62,603 nucleotides of DNA from assembly GCA_003243255.1 (NCBI GenBank), contig QFQM01000010.1:1-62603 (forward strand), given 5' to 3'. Source of the stretch: Flavobacterium psychrophilum (GTDB taxonomy: Bacteria; Bacteroidota; Bacteroidia; Flavobacteriales; Flavobacteriaceae). Below the pieces are notes generated by a model that saw only the letters and a program-made list of their open reading frames with translations, searched no databases and had not been told where the DNA came from. Of the stretch, positions 1 through 8,611 are shown one piece after another. A program made the translations under genes and the position numbers. Position 1 is the stretch's first letter, and each line of letters opens with the position of its first letter.

Positions 1-375
1 TTTTTTTTTTTTTTTTACATCATTGAGTTCTTTGTTAAGACCGGCGTCTGACAAGTCCACACTTTGGCGTTTCTTAAATGGAAGAGAATTAGTTTAATTT
101 TTGCTGTACTTACCAAAGCTTGCTCGGTCCTGTTGCGGTTATCACGCCCTAAAATTGAGTAAGTTTGTTATAATATTGAAGAAGACTTGAGTTTCTAAGT
201 AAGTTTGGGGGCCTAAATTAGATTTGCTATTAAACTGAGACAAAGAAATGCAATTCGGCATTTTGAGGCGTGCGGATTTTCCGCAGTTAACAAAATTTTA
301 ACGGATGGTGCAGGCAATAAAAAATCCTGCTCTAAGGCAGGATTGTAATTTTAGAAGACTTGAGTTATCGAGGCT
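1..375. other. Intergenic region, no convincing gene
   Basis: The window opens with a run of about 16 T. I find no convincing gene here. The only open frame of note is a 39-codon minus-strand frame at 142-261 with no recognisable family and no ribosome site, so I do not call it. The right end holds the terminator of the small gene at 376-555. Confidence 0.5.
319..347 (-). terminator. Rho-independent terminator of the 376-555 gene
   Basis: Inverted arms AATCCTGC (323-330) and GCAGGATT (337-344) enclose a 6-base loop. On the minus strand the hairpin is followed by a T run, so it ends the small membrane protein gene just upstream. The same stem sequence is reused at 1372-1395. Confidence 0.7.
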
Positions 376-555
376 TTATCTTTTTGTAAACAGAGATATT
401 ATCAGCGCTAAAATAGTTCCAAGAATAATAATTAAGATTCTATAGAATCTTGAATTGTGGTAAATATTATCATAACTACTATTCCGCCTCTTTTTAAAGG
501 TTATTAAAAAATATATCCCTACTATAATTACCGTAAATAAGAAGACATACTTCAT
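376..555 (-). CDS. Small two-helix membrane protein, 59 aa
   Basis: This small frame opens at an ATG and encodes 59 residues. It begins MKYVFLFTVIIVGIYFLITF, a hydrophobic helix, continues with a basic polar middle (KKRRNSSYDN), and ends in a second hydrophobic helix (about residues 39-56) followed by TKR. Two helices joined by a charged loop are what a real small inner-membrane protein looks like, and a terminator hairpin lies about 30 bp past the stop. No family is recognised and no function is assigned. The next gene on the same strand (660-830) is also a small two-helix protein. Confidence 0.55.
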   Translation of the reverse strand: MKYVFLFTVIIVGIYFLITFKKRRNSSYDNIYHNSRFYRILIIILGTILALIISLFTKR

Positions 556-659
556 TACTCTATTATAAGATATAAATACTTTTTTTACTGTTTTTTATCG
601 GAAAGAATGAAAATCAGAGCATGATATTTATTACATATCTGATCCTTCGGGTTTTTATA

Positions 660-830
660 TTACCATGTTACTTTGTTAAGAACTGCTAAAACACCTAAAA
701 TTATTGCTACTACTCCTCCTAAATAACCTTTTAAATCCGCACTTACTAATTGAGGGTCGGAGTTCTTATATGTATACATTATAGAATAAATACCAACCGC
801 AATAAAACATAAACCAATTAATATATTCAT
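660..830 (-). CDS. Small two-helix membrane protein, 56 aa
   Basis: An ATG-initiated frame of 56 codons. The product starts MNILIGLCFIAVGIYSIMYT, has a short polar link (YKNSDPQLVSADLKG), then a second Gly/Ala/Val-rich helix (YLGGVVAIILGVLAVL) and ends NKVTW. The helix-link-helix plan with an N-terminal helix of the form GLCFIAVGIY is seen in small hypothetical membrane proteins of flavobacteria. Function unknown. It lies between two other minus-strand membrane-protein genes, so the three may form a loose cluster, but spacing (about 60-100 bp) does not prove an operon. Confidence 0.55.
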   Translation of the reverse strand: MNILIGLCFIAVGIYSIMYTYKNSDPQLVSADLKGYLGGVVAIILGVLAVLNKVTW

Positions 831-892
831 TATTTATCGTTTTTCATAACGCCCAATATCGCGGGTGAATCCGAGACATCGCAGTTTTTTTA

Positions 893-1291
893 CTAATAAT
901 TTAAATCTAAAGATTTGTCTATTATTGGTTGATTTATACTAATAATTGCAAGAATAAAGAAAAGAAATGTAAAAAGCATATATGTGTAAACTATAATATC
1001 ATAACTTAAATTAATCTGTGCATCCACATTTTCTAAATCTTTTTTTCTTATAAAACGACTCACTATATAATAGCCTGGTAAAAAATATCCTATGCCGATG
1101 ATCGCATAGCGTATTGATCGATTGTTTTTTTCATAAAAATCAACATAATTCAACAAATCGAATTCTATCAATATTGTAAAAATATTTATAAAAATTAAAA
1201 CTAAAAAAACTGATATAGTTTTTTCGTAAGCAATATCTTTTGATGCGCCTGTACTAAAATATTTATAAATAACTGCTAAAAAATTTCGCAT
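893..1291 (-). CDS. Hypothetical integral membrane protein, 132 aa
   Basis: Predicted helices lie at about residues 27-45 (VFLVLIFINIFTILIEF), 61-79 (YAIIGIGYFLPGYYIV) and 99-120 (IIVYTYMLFTFLFFILAIIS), separated by charged loops. I recognise no family. The composition is AT-rich, like the two small genes downstream on the same strand. The ATG start fits, since the first helix begins shortly after it. It could be a membrane partner of the response regulator upstream, but nothing in the sequence shows this. Confidence 0.6.
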   Translation of the reverse strand: MRNFLAVIYKYFSTGASKDIAYEKTISVFLVLIFINIFTILIEFDLLNYVDFYEKNNRSIRYAIIGIGYFLPGYYIVSRFIRKKDLENVDAQINLSYDIIVYTYMLFTFLFFILAIISINQPIIDKSLDLNY

Positions 1292-1367
1292 AATTAATTT
1301 TTGATTAATCCCCCGATGACGGAGGATTTAATTCGTCGGTACGGCTAAGCCATCGTCCCTCGAACCA

Positions 1368-1395
1368 TAAAAAATCCTGCTTCAATGCAGGATTT
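1368..1395 (-). terminator. Terminator of the response regulator gene
   Basis: Arms AAATCCTGC (1372-1380) and GCAGGATTT (1387-1395) with a 6-base loop. On the minus strand a T run follows. It sits 8 bp past the stop of the 1403-2068 gene. Confidence 0.75.
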
Positions 1396-1402
1396 CAAAT
1401 TT

Positions 1403-2068
1403 TTATATATACCCTTGTTTTCGGGCTTCGGCAATCAGGGCTTCGTCGTCACCGGTTACATCAAGTATTTTTTTAACCTTGTATTTTCTTTTTTCGATAG
1501 CGCTGTCTGAAAGCGGAATATACTTGCTCAGGTTCTTGGTTCGGATGCCTTTTGAGAGCAGTATAATTATTTTGGTGTCTATCTCGTCGAGCATAATGCC
1601 TTTTTCCTGACGCTTGATATAGCTTGATATGGTGTTGGAATAATAGGTCTCATCTTCCAGTACGGCTTCAAAGCATTCGGCAATCTCTTCGGTATTGCAG
1701 TCACTTTTGTTAATAAAGCCCTCAGGGTTTATATTACCAAGTATATTGTTCATGATCTCCATTTCCTTATGCATGGTCATCATTACAATTTTGCATTTGG
1801 GCATCAGCTTTCTTACCTGCACAGCCATATCATGCCCCGAAAATAATTTCATTTCAGGATATTCGGGTATGCTGTAATCAATTACCGCTATATCAAAAGG
1901 GGTATCCCTGTGCTTTTCCAAAACCTCGTATCCCGACTTGCAGTCGCGCGCTTTTGTAAAAGCCAGTCCGTTAAAATTTTTACCTTCAAGCATACTGAAG
2001 ATAGAACGGTAACCCTCCAGCACCACCATGTGGTCATCTATTGCCAGTACACTCAAACTCGTTTTCAA
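1403..2068 (-). CDS. Response regulator with LuxR-like HTH output
   Basis: A two-domain response regulator of 221 residues. The receiver occupies about residues 5-140: acidic pair D11/D12, likely phosphoacceptor D64 (in AVIDYSIPEY), and conserved lysine K121 (FINKSD). The C-terminal part (about 158-203) is a helix-turn-helix of the LuxR/NarL kind, degenerate compared with textbook members but with the expected LSKGIRTKNLSKYI and IEKRKYKVKKIL helices. It would bind DNA when phosphorylated by a cognate kinase. No kinase gene is adjacent, so it is an orphan here. Signal and regulon cannot be read from the sequence. Confidence 0.85.
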   Translation of the reverse strand: MKTSLSVLAIDDHMVVLEGYRSIFSMLEGKNFNGLAFTKARDCKSGYEVLEKHRDTPFDIAVIDYSIPEYPEMKLFSGHDMAVQVRKLMPKCKIVMMTMHKEMEIMNNILGNINPEGFINKSDCNTEEIAECFEAVLEDETYYSNTISSYIKRQEKGIMLDEIDTKIIILLSKGIRTKNLSKYIPLSDSAIEKRKYKVKKILDVTGDDEALIAEARKQGYI

Positions 2069-2155
2069 ACGTCTCCGGATTTTGGTATAAAAGTATATCG
2101 AATTTTTGAAATTTCATTACGGGAAACCTCATTTACAGCAATTTAATTTAAAAAT

Positions 2156-2186
2156 AAAAAACCTGCAACAATCGTCGCAGGTTTTT
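2156..2186 (-). terminator. Terminator of the M13 peptidase gene
   Basis: Arms AAAAACCTGC (2156-2165) and GCAGGTTTTT (2177-2186) around a short loop, 30 bp past the stop of the peptidase gene. The A/T flanks could let it work in both directions, but only the minus-strand gene ends into it. Confidence 0.75.
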
Positions 2187-2215
2187 GAATTATAATTATC
2201 TCTCTGAGAAAAATA

Positions 2216-4276
2216 TTACCAAATTTTCACTCGTTTGTCCGGAGCAATATACATTCCGTTACCCGGTTTTATGTCGAATGCATCATAAAAAGAGTCAACA
2301 TTCTGTAGCGGAACGTAAGCGCGATACATTCCCGGTGAATGCGGATCGGTTTTTACCTGGTTTTTAATAGCCTCGTCCCTTGCCTTTGTTCTCCAGATGG
2401 TTGCCCACGAAATGAAGAAACGCTGCTCCGGAGTATACCCGTCTATAAGCCCCGGATTTCCGTTTTGCTTAAGGTATAACTGAAGGCCATCATAAGCGGC
2501 ATTAACACCACCAAGGTCACCAATGTTTTCTCCAAGTGTAAACTTACCGTCTACATAAATGCCCGGTAGCGGCTGTAGCGCACTGTACTGGTCAGAAAGG
2601 CTACCACCAAGTCCTGTGAATTTGGCAAGGTCTTCGTCACTCCACCAGTTTACAAGGTTACCATCGGCATTATAGCGTGACCCTGAATCGTCAAATCCGT
2701 GTGATATCTCGTGACCGATAACTGCACCTATACCACCATAGTTTACAGCCTCATCAGCTTTATAATCGTAGAATGGTGGCTGAAGGATAGCCGCAGGGAA
2801 CACGATCTCGTTGTAAGACGGGTTAAAGTAAGCATTTACCGTTTGCGGAGACATATGCCACTCTGTTTTATCAACAGGTTTGTGAAGTTTTTCTATATCC
2901 TCTTTAAAATTCCATTTGGCAGCATTCTGCATATTATCAAAAAAGCTTCCGCCTTCTGCAGGGCCTTTGATAGTAAGTGCCGAATAATCTTTCCATTTGT
3001 CAGGGTAACCGATTTTTACATTCAGCTTGCGTAGTTTATTGATAGCGTTCTCTCTTGTAGATTTAGCCATCCACGGCAAGCGGTTGATACGGTTCTCAAA
3101 AGCAAGCATTACGTTTTTGATCATCGCTTCTGCTTTGGCTTTAGCTTCAGGTGGGAATTTTTTCTCCACATAAAGTTTTCCTAATGCCTCTCCAACTGTA
3201 CCGTTTACCGTTTGAAGTGCATTTTTATCACGCGACTCTTCTTTAATAGCTCCTCTAAGGGTTTTGCTGTAAAACTCCCAGTTAGCCGTCTCTATATCCG
3301 TAGACAGCTCATCCGAAGAATGATTGATAAGTGTCCATCTCATATACGCCTTCCAGTCTTCTGCTTTACCTGCTTTAAGTATTCCCTCAAGCGCAGTCAT
3401 ATATTTAGGCTGCGATACATTTATAACCTCATCGGCCTTTAGAGAAAGTCCAAGGCTGGTGAAATAGCTGTTCCAGTTTATTGAAGGAGTCAGTTTTTGC
3501 AATTCTGCAACCGTCATTGGGTTGTAGGTCTTTCTGCTGTCGCGACGCTCTACCCTGTCAAGTCTTGGGGTAGCCATAGCCGTTTCAAGCGCAAGTATAT
3601 TTGCTGCCTGTTTAGCCGCATCAGCATCTTTATAACCAAGATATTTAAGCATTCTGGCTACGTGCTTAACATACAGCTCACGTTTTTCTTTAGAGTCAGC
3701 ATCTTCAGAAACATAATAATCCCTGTCCGGTAATCCAAGGCTTCCCGGGCCTAAATAAACAATATTTTTATTACTGTCTTTAGCGTTTGAACCTACGCCC
3801 ATGCCAAAAAAGCCAAGCCCTCCGATAGGCTCCATTTCTATAAGCAGCTTTTCAAGGTCTTTTACATTCTTAACCTTGTCTATTTTTGACAAATAGGGCT
3901 TAAGAGGCGCTATTCCTGCCTTGTTACGGGCAACAGTGTCCATAATGGTTTTGTAAAGATTAGCTGCCTTACCCTGGTCTGAAGTTGATTTCAGGCTTTT
4001 GTTGGCCGCTGCTTCCTTAAGTATGGCAAGCGCATCGTTATTGGTGTTTTCACGAAGCTCGTCAAAACTTCCCCAACGGGTCTTGTCTGAAGGTATTTGT
4101 GTATTGTCCAGCCAGGTTCCGTTAACGTATCTAAAGAAGTCGTCCTGCGGTTTTACCTTCTTATCCATATAAGAAAGGTTGATGCCCGGTTTTTGCTGGG
4201 CTGCTGTTTGTGCAGTGCAAACGGTACCCATAGCCATAGCAGCAAGCACACATTTTGCAGTGTAGGTTAATTTCAT
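2216..4276 (-). CDS. M13 family zinc metallopeptidase (PepO/neprilysin-like)
   Basis: A 686-residue secreted or periplasmic endopeptidase of family M13. The zinc site is HEISH at about residues 522-526 (in IGHEISHGFDD), with the third ligand glutamate at about 583 (GENIGDLGG). The family motif NAYFNPSYNEIVFPA precedes it, and the N-terminal M13 helical domain starts after the signal peptide. A TTG upstream at 4297 is in frame, but I place the start at the ATG at 4276 because it gives a clean signal peptide (MKLTYTAKCVLAAMAMG) ending near Ala-Gln, and a -7 motif lies just upstream. Length is normal for the family (about 650-700). Substrates are probably short peptides. It is transcribed alone. 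Confidence 0.93.
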   Translation of the reverse strand: MKLTYTAKCVLAAMAMGTVCTAQTAAQQKPGINLSYMDKKVKPQDDFFRYVNGTWLDNTQIPSDKTRWGSFDELRENTNNDALAILKEAAANKSLKSTSDQGKAANLYKTIMDTVARNKAGIAPLKPYLSKIDKVKNVKDLEKLLIEMEPIGGLGFFGMGVGSNAKDSNKNIVYLGPGSLGLPDRDYYVSEDADSKEKRELYVKHVARMLKYLGYKDADAAKQAANILALETAMATPRLDRVERRDSRKTYNPMTVAELQKLTPSINWNSYFTSLGLSLKADEVINVSQPKYMTALEGILKAGKAEDWKAYMRWTLINHSSDELSTDIETANWEFYSKTLRGAIKEESRDKNALQTVNGTVGEALGKLYVEKKFPPEAKAKAEAMIKNVMLAFENRINRLPWMAKSTRENAINKLRKLNVKIGYPDKWKDYSALTIKGPAEGGSFFDNMQNAAKWNFKEDIEKLHKPVDKTEWHMSPQTVNAYFNPSYNEIVFPAAILQPPFYDYKADEAVNYGGIGAVIGHEISHGFDDSGSRYNADGNLVNWWSDEDLAKFTGLGGSLSDQYSALQPLPGIYVDGKFTLGENIGDLGGVNAAYDGLQLYLKQNGNPGLIDGYTPEQRFFISWATIWRTKARDEAIKNQVKTDPHSPGMYRAYVPLQNVDSFYDAFDIKPGNGMYIAPDKRVKIW

Positions 4277-4304
4277 AAGTTCGGTTTTTTTATTCAAGTG
4301 CTTA

Positions 4305-4312
4305 CAAAAATA
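4305..4312 (-). promoter_or_regulatory. -7 promoter element for the M13 peptidase gene
   Basis: On the minus strand this reads TATTTTTG, matching the Bacteroidota -7 consensus TAnnTTTG. It lies about 30 bp before the chosen ATG at 4276. Confidence 0.5.
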
Positions 4313-4418
4313 GAAAGTTAGCCCTAATGGGTGGTGCCAAATCTGTTAAAAATGCAAAAAAGTAATTTTACAGTGCTTCTAAATCATATTATTATGCGTT
4401 TAATAGCCCCCTGTTGCT

Positions 4419-4426
4419 TAATTTTG
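4419..4426 (+). promoter_or_regulatory. -7 promoter element for the Sco1 gene
   Basis: TAATTTTG matches TAnnTTTG and lies 16 bp before the ATG of the Sco1/SenC gene, implying a very short leader. Confidence 0.45.
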
Positions 4427-4442
4427 CAAAAAATTATTTGTA

Positions 4443-5135
4443 ATGGTTCAGTTCCTAAAAAAATACAGGCTTTTCCTGATAGTGCTTGTCGTACTGTCTG
4501 CAATCATTCTTTTTCTCTTTAACAGTGCGCTTAAGCCAAGAAAACACCTTAAGGTATACAGCCCTTCTGATGTAAATCCGGAATTGGTAGACAGTACCGT
4601 GCAGTATATTGCACGCGATCATAAAATTGCCGACTTTGCCTTTACCAACCAGAACGGTAAGACCATTACCCAAAACGACTATAAAGGAAAGATATACGTA
4701 GCCGATTTCTTTTTTACCACCTGCCCTACCATTTGCCCAAAAATGACCGACAATATGGGATGGCTGCAGAATCAGATAAAGAATATGCCCGATGTTATGC
4801 TTCTTTCGCACTCGGTTACTCCAGATATTGATACTCCCGAAGTACTAAAAGAATATGCTCAGAAAAAAGGCGTTATAGACAGCAAATGGAACCTGGTTAC
4901 CGGTAAAAAACAGGACATTTATTACATCGCGCGCAAGTCATACCTTGCCGTAAAGACATCCAGCTCAAGCGAACTGTATGATATGGTGCATACCGAAAAC
5001 TTCATACTTGTTGATAAAGAAGGCCGCATTCGCGGATTTTATAACGGCACCAACCTTGACAAACAAGTAGAAGGCGAGAAAAACATGAAGCAGCTTTTAG
5101 AGGATATTAAATGGCTTTCAGCTAATGAAAAATAA
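4443..5135 (+). CDS. SCO1/SenC family copper chaperone
   Basis: A membrane-anchored thioredoxin-fold protein of 230 residues that delivers copper to the CuA site of cytochrome c oxidase or keeps its cysteines reduced. It has one N-terminal transmembrane helix (about residues 8-27) and then the Sco domain. The copper ligands are visible: C94 and C98 in the CPTIC motif, and H183 in MVHTENF. Length is normal. It is the only gene in its unit, with a TAnnTTTG element just upstream and the feo operon downstream with its own promoter. Together with the heme genes later in the window it points to an aerobic respiratory organism. Confidence 0.92.
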   Translation: MVQFLKKYRLFLIVLVVLSAIILFLFNSALKPRKHLKVYSPSDVNPELVDSTVQYIARDHKIADFAFTNQNGKTITQNDYKGKIYVADFFFTTCPTICPKMTDNMGWLQNQIKNMPDVMLLSHSVTPDIDTPEVLKEYAQKKGVIDSKWNLVTGKKQDIYYIARKSYLAVKTSSSSELYDMVHTENFILVDKEGRIRGFYNGTNLDKQVEGEKNMKQLLEDIKWLSANEK

Positions 5136-5157
5136 AGGCAGTTTGGATATTAATTCA

Positions 5158-5165
5158 TACTTTTG
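5158..5165 (+). promoter_or_regulatory. -7 promoter element for feoA-feoB
   Basis: TACTTTTG matches TAnnTTTG, 25 bp before the feoA GTG start. A TTTG lies upstream at 5142-5145, but its spacing (12 bp) is short for a -33 element. I see no clear Fur or DtxR-type operator here. Confidence 0.5.
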
Positions 5166-5190
5166 CAATCTAAACTCATTCTAAATAATA

Positions 5191-5430
5191 GTGAAAACCA
5201 CACTTGCAGAACTTAAAAAAGGACAAACAGCCATTATTACCGAACTTAATATTGATGCTGTTCCGTTAAAGCTTCTTGAAATGGGATGCCTTCCCGGCAA
5301 TACTGTGGAACTTTTACAGGTTGCCCCTCTGGGCGATCCAATATATATCAATGTCAACGAAAGCCATGTCGCCATCAGGATGGAGACTGCCGCCCAGATT
5401 GAGGTTGATATCCTAACCGATTCTCATTAA
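5191..5430 (+). CDS. feoA: Ferrous iron transport protein A
   Basis: A 79-residue cytosolic SH3-like FeoA protein, thought to interact with FeoB during Fe(II) uptake. The family pattern is clear: LKKGQTAIITEL near the start, the central LLEMGCLPGNTVELLQ, and the end VAIRMETAAQIEV. The start is GTG at 5191. Its stop codon overlaps the feoB ATG by one base (TAATG), so the two are translationally coupled. Length matches the family (about 75-80). Confidence 0.93.
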   Translation: MKTTLAELKKGQTAIITELNIDAVPLKLLEMGCLPGNTVELLQVAPLGDPIYINVNESHVAIRMETAAQIEVDILTDSH

Positions 5431-7547
5431 TGGCTGCCCACAATCTACTGAACATAAAAATTGCATTAATTGGTAACCCAAACACCGGTAAGACCTCGGT
5501 TTTTAACCAGCTTACAGGTCTTAACCAACAGGTAGGAAACTATCCCGGCATAACGGTAGAGCGCAAAACAGGTTCGTGCAAGCTGCCAAACGGCACTAAA
5601 GGAACCATTATGGATTTGCCCGGAACCTACAGCCTTAATGCAAGTTCGATGGATGAGAATGTGGTTATCGAACTTTTACTCAACAAAAACGACAAAGATT
5701 ATCCCGATGTAGGCGTTGTGGTTACCGATGTGGAGAACCTTAAAAGAAACCTGCTGCTGTTTACCCAGATAAAAGACCTGGAACTGCCTACCATACTCGT
5801 GATCAACATGAGCGACCAGATGGAAAGAAAAGGCATCACGCTCGACATTCCTTATCTTGAAGAACAGCTTAAAACAAAGATTGCTCTGGTAAGTTCCCGT
5901 AAAGGCACCGGTATTGACAGGATAAAAGAGTTGATCGTTAACTATGGCACCCTCCCTACCGAACCCTGCCTTAACGCATCAAGCATAGACCCCGAATATT
6001 TTAACGGCCTGCGTCATGCCTTTCCGCAGCAGTTGCTGTATAAACTTTGGCTTGTTATTACACAGGATGTAAACTTTGGCCATCTGGAGCGCAAAGAAAT
6101 TGAGAGCAACAGCTCGTTTGCCAAAAGCAAACCAGAGCTGAAGCGCATGCAGCAAAAGGAGACCATTAAGCGTTACCAGTTCATTAATGATGTACTGAAG
6201 GTGGGTCAGATCATTGATAACTCAAAAGCGAAAGACCTGCGTGCCAAACTCGACAGGGTTCTTACACACAAAGTGTTTGGCTACGTAATATTCCTTGGCA
6301 TATTAATGCTGATATTCCAGTCGATATTTACCTGGTCGAGCATACCGATGGATCTTATAGATGAGGGCTTTGCATGGCTGGCATCATTCACCGAAGCGAA
6401 TATGGCTCCCGGCAAGCTCACCGACCTTATCACCCAGGGAATCATTCCGGGTATTGGAGGCGTGGTGATATTCATTCCCCAAATCGCATTTTTATTCCTC
6501 TTTATATCCATCCTCGAAGAAAGCGGTTACATGAGCCGTGTAGTATTTTTGATGGATAAGGTTATGAAGCCCTTCGGCCTTAACGGTAAGAGTGTGGTCC
6601 CGCTTATTTCGGGTACTGCCTGTGCTATCCCAGCCATTATGGCGGCACGTAATATAGAGAACTGGCGTGAAAGGCTCATCACCATACTGGTTACGCCATT
6701 CACTACCTGTTCGGCAAGGCTACCGGTATATACTATCCTGATATCGCTCGTAATTCCGGATAAAATTGTTGCAGGAATTTTTCACCTACAGGGACTTACG
6801 CTTATGCTGCTGTACCTTTTAGGCTTTGGAGGCGCATTAATTTCAGCATGGATATTAAACAAGATACTGAAGCTAAAACACAAAAGCTTTTTTGTGGCAG
6901 AAATGCCAAACTATAAGCTTCCGCTATTTAAGAATGTTGGACTTAACGTGCTCGAAAAGACCAAAGCCTTTGTAGCAGGAGCCGGTAAGATAATATTAGC
7001 ATTATCCATTATTATCTGGTTTTTGGGATCGCATGGACCGGGTGAGGCATTTGCCAATGCCGAAGAGATCATCTCGCACCAGCCGGAAAATAAAGTCCTC
7101 CCTGAAGATCAGCTTAACGACAAGATTGCTTCTTACCAGCTGGAGAACTCTTACATCGGTATCATGGGTAAATCCATTGAGCCTGTTATCCGTCCGTTGG
7201 GTTACGACTGGAAAATTGGCGTTGCTATAGTATCATCTTTTGCCGCCCGTGAGGTATTTGTAGGTACGCTTGCTACCATATACAATATAGGCAGCAGCGC
7301 CGAAGAAGAAGTTACCATAAAACAGCGCATGGCGAGTGAGGTGAATCCTCTTACAGGGCAAAAAGTATTTAATTTTGCCAGCGGGGCATCATTATTGCTG
7401 TTCTATGCTTTTGCAATGCAGTGTATCAGTACGCTGGCTATTACCAAAAAGGAAACCAATTCCTGGAAATGGCCACTAATACAACTTATAGGCATGAGTA
7501 GTTTTGCCTATATCGTATCGCTTATTGCATACCAGCTTTTAAAGTAA
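5430..7547 (+). CDS. feoB: Ferrous iron transporter FeoB
   Basis: The Fe(II) uptake transporter, 705 residues. The N-terminal G domain shows G1 GNPNTGKTS (15-23), the G2 region VGNYPGITVE (35-44), G3 DLPG (62-65) and G4 NMSD (126-129). A helical linker follows, then the membrane part with two Gate domains, including LISGTACAIPAIMAAR and FTTCSARLPVYTILISL, and the second copy around AAREVFVGTLATIYNIG. Size is normal for a FeoB without the extra C-terminal domain. It is coupled to feoA and followed 4 bp later by a small FeoB-associated protein gene. Iron-dependent control is expected but no operator could be identified. Confidence 0.96.
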   Translation: MAAHNLLNIKIALIGNPNTGKTSVFNQLTGLNQQVGNYPGITVERKTGSCKLPNGTKGTIMDLPGTYSLNASSMDENVVIELLLNKNDKDYPDVGVVVTDVENLKRNLLLFTQIKDLELPTILVINMSDQMERKGITLDIPYLEEQLKTKIALVSSRKGTGIDRIKELIVNYGTLPTEPCLNASSIDPEYFNGLRHAFPQQLLYKLWLVITQDVNFGHLERKEIESNSSFAKSKPELKRMQQKETIKRYQFINDVLKVGQIIDNSKAKDLRAKLDRVLTHKVFGYVIFLGILMLIFQSIFTWSSIPMDLIDEGFAWLASFTEANMAPGKLTDLITQGIIPGIGGVVIFIPQIAFLFLFISILEESGYMSRVVFLMDKVMKPFGLNGKSVVPLISGTACAIPAIMAARNIENWRERLITILVTPFTTCSARLPVYTILISLVIPDKIVAGIFHLQGLTLMLLYLLGFGGALISAWILNKILKLKHKSFFVAEMPNYKLPLFKNVGLNVLEKTKAFVAGAGKIILALSIIIWFLGSHGPGEAFANAEEIISHQPENKVLPEDQLNDKIASYQLENSYIGIMGKSIEPVIRPLGYDWKIGVAIVSSFAAREVFVGTLATIYNIGSSAEEEVTIKQRMASEVNPLTGQKVFNFASGASLLLFYAFAMQCISTLAITKKETNSWKWPLIQLIGMSSFAYIVSLIAYQLLK

Positions 7548-7551
7548 GATT

Positions 7552-7674
7552 ATGGACATACAAAGCATAATAGTATATATCATTGTTGCAGGTGCTGTGG
7601 CTTTCCTGATAAAAAAGTACTTTTTTAAAAAGAAAAAAAAGGGCGATTGCGGCCCTGACTGCGGGTGTAGTTAA
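7552..7674 (+). CDS. FeoB-associated Cys-rich membrane protein, 40 aa
   Basis: A 40-codon ATG frame 4 bp after feoB. The product has one hydrophobic helix (IIVYIIVAGAVAFLI), a lysine stretch (FFKKKKKG) and the cysteine tail GDCGPDCGCS. Small single-helix proteins with a C-terminal CxxxCxC-type tail directly behind feoB are a known family (FeoB-associated Cys-rich membrane protein), so position and composition agree. Its role is not established; an accessory part in Fe(II) transport or sulfur-ligand binding of iron is inferred. It fills the FeoC position of the enteric operon but is unrelated in sequence. Confidence 0.82.
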   Translation: MDIQSIIVYIIVAGAVAFLIKKYFFKKKKKGDCGPDCGCS

Positions 7675-7710
7675 TACTGATCTTATCTGTTTTAACACAA
7701 AGTCCGCAAT

Positions 7711-7726
7711 CCCGATAGCTATCGGG
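7711..7726. repeat. Palindrome CCCGATAGCTATCGGG
   Basis: A perfect 16-bp palindrome between feoB and the convergent AraC gene. The same word appears at about 15364-15379 and, with one change, at about 43138-43153, each time in intergenic DNA. It is a short dispersed repeat and may also act as a hairpin at gene ends. Confidence 0.7.
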
Positions 7727-7772
7727 ATAGTGTTTCATATCCTTCTGACCTTAGTGGTTAATAATACCCTTA

Positions 7773-8570
7773 TTAAATCTGCGACGGTGCCATACCATAC
7801 TGTTTTTTAAAGGCAAAAGAGAAATGTGACAGATCTTCAAAACCTAAGTCGAGGTACACATCGCTCACCGCTTTTTTGTGATCCTTAAGCAAGGTATAGG
7901 CTTCCTTAAGCCTGCGCTGTAACAGCCATCGGCCGGGTGAGATGCTGAATATCTTTTCGAAATCGCGCTTAAAGCCGGAAAGGCTCCTGCCTGTTAAATA
8001 GGCAAAGCGGCTTATGTCTACATTAAAATGATAGTTTTGCTGCATAAAAGCCTCAAGGTCTATCTTACCCGGTTCTGAAAAATCGAACAACACATCGGTC
8101 AGTTCAGGTTTTATTTTCAGCAACAGCAAAACCGCTTCTTCCTGCTTTATCTTATACAGGGGCGAGTCCGGCTGCTGATTAAAAAGTTCCTCATACTCCC
8201 TTAGTGAATTCATATAATTAGCCAGTACCGATTTACCATCTAGTGGTATATAAGACGGAACCTCAGCTTTCTTTGCAGAAGAGTAACCATACTTAAGGGC
8301 AAACTCGCGTAAAAAATTTTGTGTAAACAGCATCGCTACCGAGCGGTATTCGCCATTCTCGGGTGGGTTCTTTACAAACCGCAGCAACTGGTTCCTGTGA
8401 CAAAAATACATCTCGCCCTCGTCAAAGGTTTGCTGGCTGGTTCCATTGTCAAGAATATTGGTTCCCGATACGATAAAGCTTATGGCATGGTCAGGGACAA
8501 AGTTTTCGCCTGCCCTGCTGCTCGAATAATAACATGAGAATTGTATGGGTGCTCTCTGGATTGTTTGCAT
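7773..8570 (-). CDS. AraC family transcriptional regulator
   Basis: A 265-residue regulator with an N-terminal cupin-like sensory half (about 1-150, with FDEGEMYFCHRNQLLRFVKN) and a C-terminal pair of helix-turn-helix motifs (about 165-265: FNVDISRFAYLTGRSLSGFKRDF, and the AraC signature in AVSDVYLDLGFEDLSHFSFAFKKQYG). It lies just downstream of an aldehyde dehydrogenase gene on the same strand, with about 220 bp of palindrome-rich DNA between them. Control of that enzyme gene is a reasonable guess; the ligand is unknown. Confidence 0.88.
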   Translation of the reverse strand: MQTIQRAPIQFSCYYSSSRAGENFVPDHAISFIVSGTNILDNGTSQQTFDEGEMYFCHRNQLLRFVKNPPENGEYRSVAMLFTQNFLREFALKYGYSSAKKAEVPSYIPLDGKSVLANYMNSLREYEELFNQQPDSPLYKIKQEEAVLLLLKIKPELTDVLFDFSEPGKIDLEAFMQQNYHFNVDISRFAYLTGRSLSGFKRDFEKIFSISPGRWLLQRRLKEAYTLLKDHKKAVSDVYLDLGFEDLSHFSFAFKKQYGMAPSQI

Positions 8571-8611
8571 AGTATAGGTAAAAAATCTATTGTGTTTTTG
8601 TTATGAATTAA

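Noticed and set aside
142..261. Minus-strand frame of 39 codons
   Set aside because: No family, no ribosome site, no membrane or signal pattern; left as intergenic.
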